Shown in pieces: positions 35,610 to 38,575 of a stretch of DNA of 38,575 nucleotides (the stretch's first letter is position 1; every line of letters starts with the position of its first letter). The stretch spans positions 1-38,575 of the forward strand of contig JAJZQV010000017.1 in assembly GCA_021803025.1 (NCBI GenBank), written 5' to 3'. The notes beneath the pieces are model-generated. The model was not told where the DNA came from and did no database searches. It saw nothing but the letters and a program-made list of their open reading frames with translations. This DNA comes from Actinomycetes bacterium. Its GTDB lineage: Bacteria > Actinomycetota > Actinomycetes > Propionibacteriales > Propionibacteriaceae. A program made the position numbers and the translations under genes.

Positions 35610-36881
35610 TCACCAGCCCCAGGCCGCCGCGAGGCGGCCGACGCCCTCGCCGATCGTCTCGGGTGAGTTCGTGACGAAGCTCAGCCGCATCGTCGTACGG
35701 TCGGGGTTGTTCGCGTAGAACGGCCAGCCCGGGACGAACGCGACGCCGCGGTCGACGGCCCGCGGCAGCACCTTCGCAGAGTCGACGTCGCCACCGAGAC
35801 GTACCCAGACGAACATCCCACCCTCGGGCCGCGTCGCCGTCGCTCCCTCGGGCAGGCGGGCGTCGAGGGAGGCGAGCATCGCGTCCCGCCTCACCCGGTA
35901 CACGTCGGCGACACGGGCGATGTGGGCGTCGAGGTCGTACGTGGCGAGGTAGTGCGCGATGGCCAGCTGGTCGGTGACCGCGGTCTGGAGGCCGACCCCC
36001 TGCTTGGCGATCTCAAGAGAGCGCAGCATCTGGCCCTCGGCACGGAGCCAGCCGATCCGCACGCCCGGGGCCATGACCTTCGACGCCGAGTTCAACAGGA
36101 CGGTCTGTCGCGCCATGCCCGGCTGTGCGGCGATCGGGGGCAGGGGGGCTCCCTCGAACCGCAGCTCGCCGTAGGGGTCGTCCTCGAGCAGCGGCACGCC
36201 GGCACGGACGAGGACCTCGGCGATGGCAGCGCGGCGCTCCGCCGACATCGTGTGTCCGGTCGGGTTCTGGAACGTCGGTACGAGGTAGACGAGCTTGGGG
36301 TCGTGGGTCTCGATCGCATCGGCGAGCGCGTCGGGCATCATCCCGTACTCGTCGCTGTCGACCCCCACCATGCGTGCCCCGACGAGGGTGAACGCCTGTA
36401 CGGCCGTGAGGTACGTGGGCCGCTCGACGAGGATGACGTCGCCGGGGTCGACGAGCGTGGTCGCCACGAGGTACAGACCCTCCTGCGACCCGCTGGTCAC
36501 CTGGACCTGGCCGGCCGTCGTCGGCAGGTGCCGGCAGAGCCGCTGGGCCGCCTGCTCCCGGAGCTCGGGCTCACCGATCGTCGACGCGTACTGGAGCGCG
36601 CGGGCCCCCTGCTGCTCGAGCACGTGCGCGAACGACTCCCGGAAGTCCGTCAGCTCGAACAGCGTCGGGTCGGGGATGCCGCCGGCGAAGGAGATGATGT
36701 CGCCGCGTCCGAGCACGGCGAGGATGTCGCGTACCGGCGACGACTTCATCTGGGCGAACCGGCTCGAGAGGCGGAACACGTCTTCAGTCACGAGCGCGAT
36801 GGTTTCACGTCCACGCCACGGGTCTGCGGCCGGTCTCGCCATCGCCGCCATGAGGTGTCCTGGGCCGTCTCTCGGGACCAT
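35610..36881 (-). CDS. PLP-dependent aminotransferase (class I/II, 2-aminoadipate/valine-pyruvate type)
   Basis: A fold-type I aminotransferase of up to 423 aa. Seen: FAGGIPDP near the N-terminus, TSGSQEGLYLV for PLP phosphate, VPTFQNPTGHT, EDDPYGELRF with the PLP-ring Asp, and the Schiff-base lysine in LNSASKVMAPGVRIGW. This is the free-standing relative of MocR-type aminotransferase domains (2-aminoadipate, Ywf-like); no DNA-binding domain is present. The start is uncertain: ATG 36881 has ggaggag 11 nt upstream, but homologues usually begin near VTEDVFRLSS (GTG 36791). ATGs at 36851 and 36842 are also possible. The ggaggag overlaps the right-hand end of a palindromic element. Confidence 0.9.
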   Translation of the reverse strand: MVPRDGPGHLMAAMARPAADPWRGRETIALVTEDVFRLSSRFAQMKSSPVRDILAVLGRGDIISFAGGIPDPTLFELTDFRESFAHVLEQQGARALQYASTIGEPELREQAAQRLCRHLPTTAGQVQVTSGSQEGLYLVATTLVDPGDVILVERPTYLTAVQAFTLVGARMVGVDSDEYGMMPDALADAIETHDPKLVYLVPTFQNPTGHTMSAERRAAIAEVLVRAGVPLLEDDPYGELRFEGAPLPPIAAQPGMARQTVLLNSASKVMAPGVRIGWLRAEGQMLRSLEIAKQGVGLQTAVTDQLAIAHYLATYDLDAHIARVADVYRVRRDAMLASLDARLPEGATATRPEGGMFVWVRLGGDVDSAKVLPRAVDRGVAFVPGWPFYANNPDRTTMRLSFVTNSPETIGEGVGRLAAAWGW

Positions 36882-36895
36882 CTCGCTGCGGGCTC

Positions 36896-36970
36896 CTCCA
36901 TTCAGTGGCGCTCAGCCGCACCACGTGGCCAAATACGCGTCGGCGTGCGTCTGAGTGCCACTGAATGGAG
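36896..36970. repeat. 75-bp palindromic element
   Basis: Two 20-bp arms, ctccattcagtggcgctcag (36896-36915) and 36951-36970, are complementary at 19 of 20 positions. After one mismatched pair the stem continues with cgcac (36917-36921) and gtgcg (36945-36949), leaving a 23-nt loop. It lies between the ybaK-like gene (ends at 37010) and the aminotransferase start (36881), on a shared strand. As RNA it would be an unusually long terminator or leader hairpin. Confidence 0.9.
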
Positions 36971-37009
36971 ATCCTTCGGCGGGCCCGAGTCGAGCGGGCG
37001 CGCGCGGCC

Positions 37010-37468
37010 TCAGCTGCAGACGTCCACCCATTCGGCCCCGGTGAGGCGGCCGAGCTCGTCGGGCGTGATGCGGAAGGCGCTCGAGCGGCTGCCCGCCGCC
37101 GGGTAGACGGCGTCGAAGTCGCGCAGTGACTCGTCGAGGAAGAGCGTCAACGGCTGGACGTGCCCGAACGGCCCGACGCCGCCGACGGGCTGGCCGGTGA
37201 GCTCGTGGGTCTCGTCCGGCGCCAGCATGCGGGGCTTGGCTCCGTACCGGTCCTTGAACTTGCGGTTGTCCACGCGTGCGTCCCCCCGTGCGACGAGCAG
37301 GAAGACACGCTCACCGGCACGGATCGCGAGCGTCTTCGCGATCTGGCCGGGCAGGACGCCCAGCGCCGCGGCGGCCGCCGGCACCGTGGAGGTGTCCTCC
37401 CCGGTCTCGATGACCTGGAGGCCCGTGCCGAGCGCGTCGAAGTACTCCTGGGTACGGGCGGTGCTCAC
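37010..37468 (-). CDS. YbaK/EbsC-family aminoacyl-tRNA deacylase-like protein
   Basis: A 152-aa single-domain protein of the YbaK/ProX editing family, which hydrolyses mischarged tRNA (for example Cys-tRNAPro). Family marks: IAKTLAIRAGERVFLLVARGDARVD with the conserved lysine, PDETHELTGQPVGGVGPFG and the VFLDESL-type LTLFLDESLRDFD. GTG 37468 has aggagga upstream at good spacing. Length fits the 150-170 aa family. No synthetase gene is near. Confidence 0.9.
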   Translation of the reverse strand: MSTARTQEYFDALGTGLQVIETGEDTSTVPAAAAALGVLPGQIAKTLAIRAGERVFLLVARGDARVDNRKFKDRYGAKPRMLAPDETHELTGQPVGGVGPFGHVQPLTLFLDESLRDFDAVYPAAGSRSSAFRITPDELGRLTGAEWVDVCS

Positions 37469-37570
37469 GCTCGCTCCTCCTGCTCCGCGCGATGTGGTCG
37501 ATGTCGATTCTCAGCCTGACACCGGCTCGGACCCTGCCGTGATCGCATCCTGGCGACCGATCCGAGGACT

Positions 37571-37697
37571 CCGCAGACTCCTCTCGCCGATGGCAAGATC
37601 CCCTCGCCTACGCATGTACCGCCTCTCGCGATCCGCACAAGTTTCTTTCCCCGAGTGCACAGGTTCTCTCCCCGAGCGCACAGGTTCTCTCCCCGAG
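37571..37697 (-). repeat. 21-bp tandem array, third copy of the family
   Basis: Clear units lie at 37634-37655 (22 bp), 37656-37676 and 37677-37697, each ending ccccgag on the plus strand. The last differs from a unit of the 8.7-kb array at one position in 21. Upstream of 37634, three or so degenerate units (...ctcctctcgccga..., ...cccctcgcctac..., ...gcctctcgcg...) extend the array to ~37571. On the minus strand it starts three nucleotides after the TGA of the following gene (37701-37703). Confidence 0.88.
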
Positions 37698-37700
37698 GGA

Positions 37701-38575
37701 TCAGTGGGACGTGAGCGCTCGCGCGGCCACGACCCAGGACTCCGCGTCCGCCTCCTTGGGGCGCCAGCGGCCCGCACCCTCCACGGACGCGGCGGCCTTG
37801 GCGTACCTGTTCACCACGGTCGCCGGCTTCATCCCCGCCAGGGCGGCGACGTCGTGGATGCCCGCCTCGTACAGGACCCTCGCCTTCGTCCCGTCGAGAC
37901 CGGGCACGGTGAGCAGGCCCGCCAGCAGCACGTACCGGCCGAGCTCCTCGCGGGTCACGCCCAGCATGCTCACCAGCTCCGCCGTGGCTGTGGCGTGCGT
38001 CGCGACGCGGGCCAGCTCCGAGGTGGTCGTGACGTGGGCGCCCCGCAGCGCATCCGCCTGCGCCGGCGACAGCCCGAGCGCCTCGAGGGGGCTGTCCGCA
38101 CCGCGCACCGCACGACCTCCGCCGGGCCCCGCAACCGCGACAGTCCCAGCCGCCGCAGGCCCGCCGGACGTGTCGACCGGGTCCGGAACGGGCTTCGGGA
38201 TCGGAACCACGGTGAGCGTGACCGTCGACAGCGCCGCGGCGTTGACCGCCTCGCCGGGCTTCACGAACTGGAACCCGATCGTCCCGAGCGCCGTGACGTC
38301 GACGTGGACCTTCGACTCGAGGGTGAACTCCCGTACGGCGAAGTTCGACGTCGTGTTCGTCATCGAGCCCAGCCTGTCCGCGAGCGAGTCGAGGGCGTTC
38401 TGCACGCCCTCGGCGAGGTTGTCCGCCGACCTGGGAGGTGCGGTCAGGGCGTCGAGCTTCGCCTGCAGTGCGGCCGCGCTGGACTTCGCCTCGGCGAGCT
38501 CCCCCCGGAGCACGTCGACGATCTTGCTGAGGTTGTCCGTGTTGTCGCCGCCCTTCGACGTGAGTGGCGTGAAGA
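37701..38575 (-). CDS. Coiled-coil protein with a C-terminal helix-hairpin-helix-like (DUF4332) region, 5' end beyond the window
   Basis: The last ~291 residues of a protein that starts outside the window; the frame is open to the edge. A coiled coil (LRGELAEAKSSAAALQAKLDAL) leads to a beta-rich middle (TSNFAVREFTLESKVHVDVTALG). After a Pro/Gly linker come two helical repeats: SPLEALGLSPAQADALRGAHVTTTSELARVA and LLTVPGLDGTKARVLYEAGIHDVAALAGM, which match the DUF4332-type HhH pattern 'PG(L/I)...A..L..AGI.....LA'. Such domains usually bind DNA or protein. Its stop abuts the third 21-bp array. Confidence 0.6.
   Translation of the reverse strand, partial: FTPLTSKGGDNTDNLSKIVDVLRGELAEAKSSAAALQAKLDALTAPPRSADNLAEGVQNALDSLADRLGSMTNTTSNFAVREFTLESKVHVDVTALGTIGFQFVKPGEAVNAAALSTVTLTVVPIPKPVPDPVDTSGGPAAAGTVAVAGPGGGRAVRGADSPLEALGLSPAQADALRGAHVTTTSELARVATHATATAELVSMLGVTREELGRYVLLAGLLTVPGLDGTKARVLYEAGIHDVAALAGMKPATVVNRYAKAAASVEGAGRWRPKEADAESWVVAARALTSH

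Overview
The window is about 70% G+C, has GC-rich third codon positions, frequent GTG starts and gene families typical of Actinomycetota: a DUF3516 helicase, DUF5302, polyphosphate glucokinase, an RskA-like anti-sigma factor and a PGRP/LGFP amidase. It looks like ordinary chromosome from a high-GC actinomycete, perhaps Micrococcales or Propionibacteriales; the genus cannot be read from the sequence. I see no rRNA, tRNA, CRISPR array, transposase, prophage or plasmid replication gene. Gene density is high, with about 32 intact or edge-truncated genes and two decayed ones.

Layout. 1-8.5 kb: edge-truncated pgi, a divergent DUF2339 membrane protein, an SH3/M15-like cell-wall protein, a secreted Ig-like protein, then a KDPG-aldolase-fold protein translationally coupled to a large DEAD/DEAH helicase. 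8.5-14.2 kb: an intergenic block with two inverted arrays of a 21-bp repeat, an anti-sigma/ECF-sigma pair divergent from a lipoprotein, a PGRP-type amidase with three C-terminal repeats, and a PEBP-family protein. 14.3-17.5 kb: a 167-bp palindromic element, a coupled DUF6895/85-residue gene pair, a potassium-channel-like protein with an altered selectivity filter, and a remnant of an ATP-grasp gene. 17.9-22.9 kb: citrate synthase, a coupled DUF4261/zinc-ribbon pair, an adenosine-deaminase-family enzyme and a TIM-barrel isomerase-like protein. 22.9-31.4 kb: a HAD phosphatase, a subtilase carrying the same kind of C-terminal triple repeat as the amidase, a GH38 alpha-mannosidase, a decayed fadH, DUF5302 and ppgK. 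31.4-38.6 kb: a 174-bp inverted-repeat element, an MMPL transporter, DUF4203, an acidic repeat protein, a PLP aminotransferase, a 75-bp palindrome, a YbaK-type deacylase, a third 21-bp array and an edge-truncated coiled-coil/HhH-like protein.

How the genes fit together. Housekeeping carbon metabolism (pgi, gltA, ppgK, alpha-mannosidase, HAD phosphatase) is interspersed with cell-envelope functions (amidase, M15-like protein, subtilase, MMPL, surface protein). The least explained content is: (i) a 21-bp repeat family that lies directly 3' of three different stop codons, always in the same orientation relative to the gene; (ii) three different long intergenic palindromes; (iii) the DUF6895/85-residue pair; (iv) a KDPG-aldolase-fold protein that appears to lack its catalytic lysine and glutamate yet is coupled to a helicase; and (v) the ~120-residue 'DTR' triple repeat shared by two secreted enzymes.
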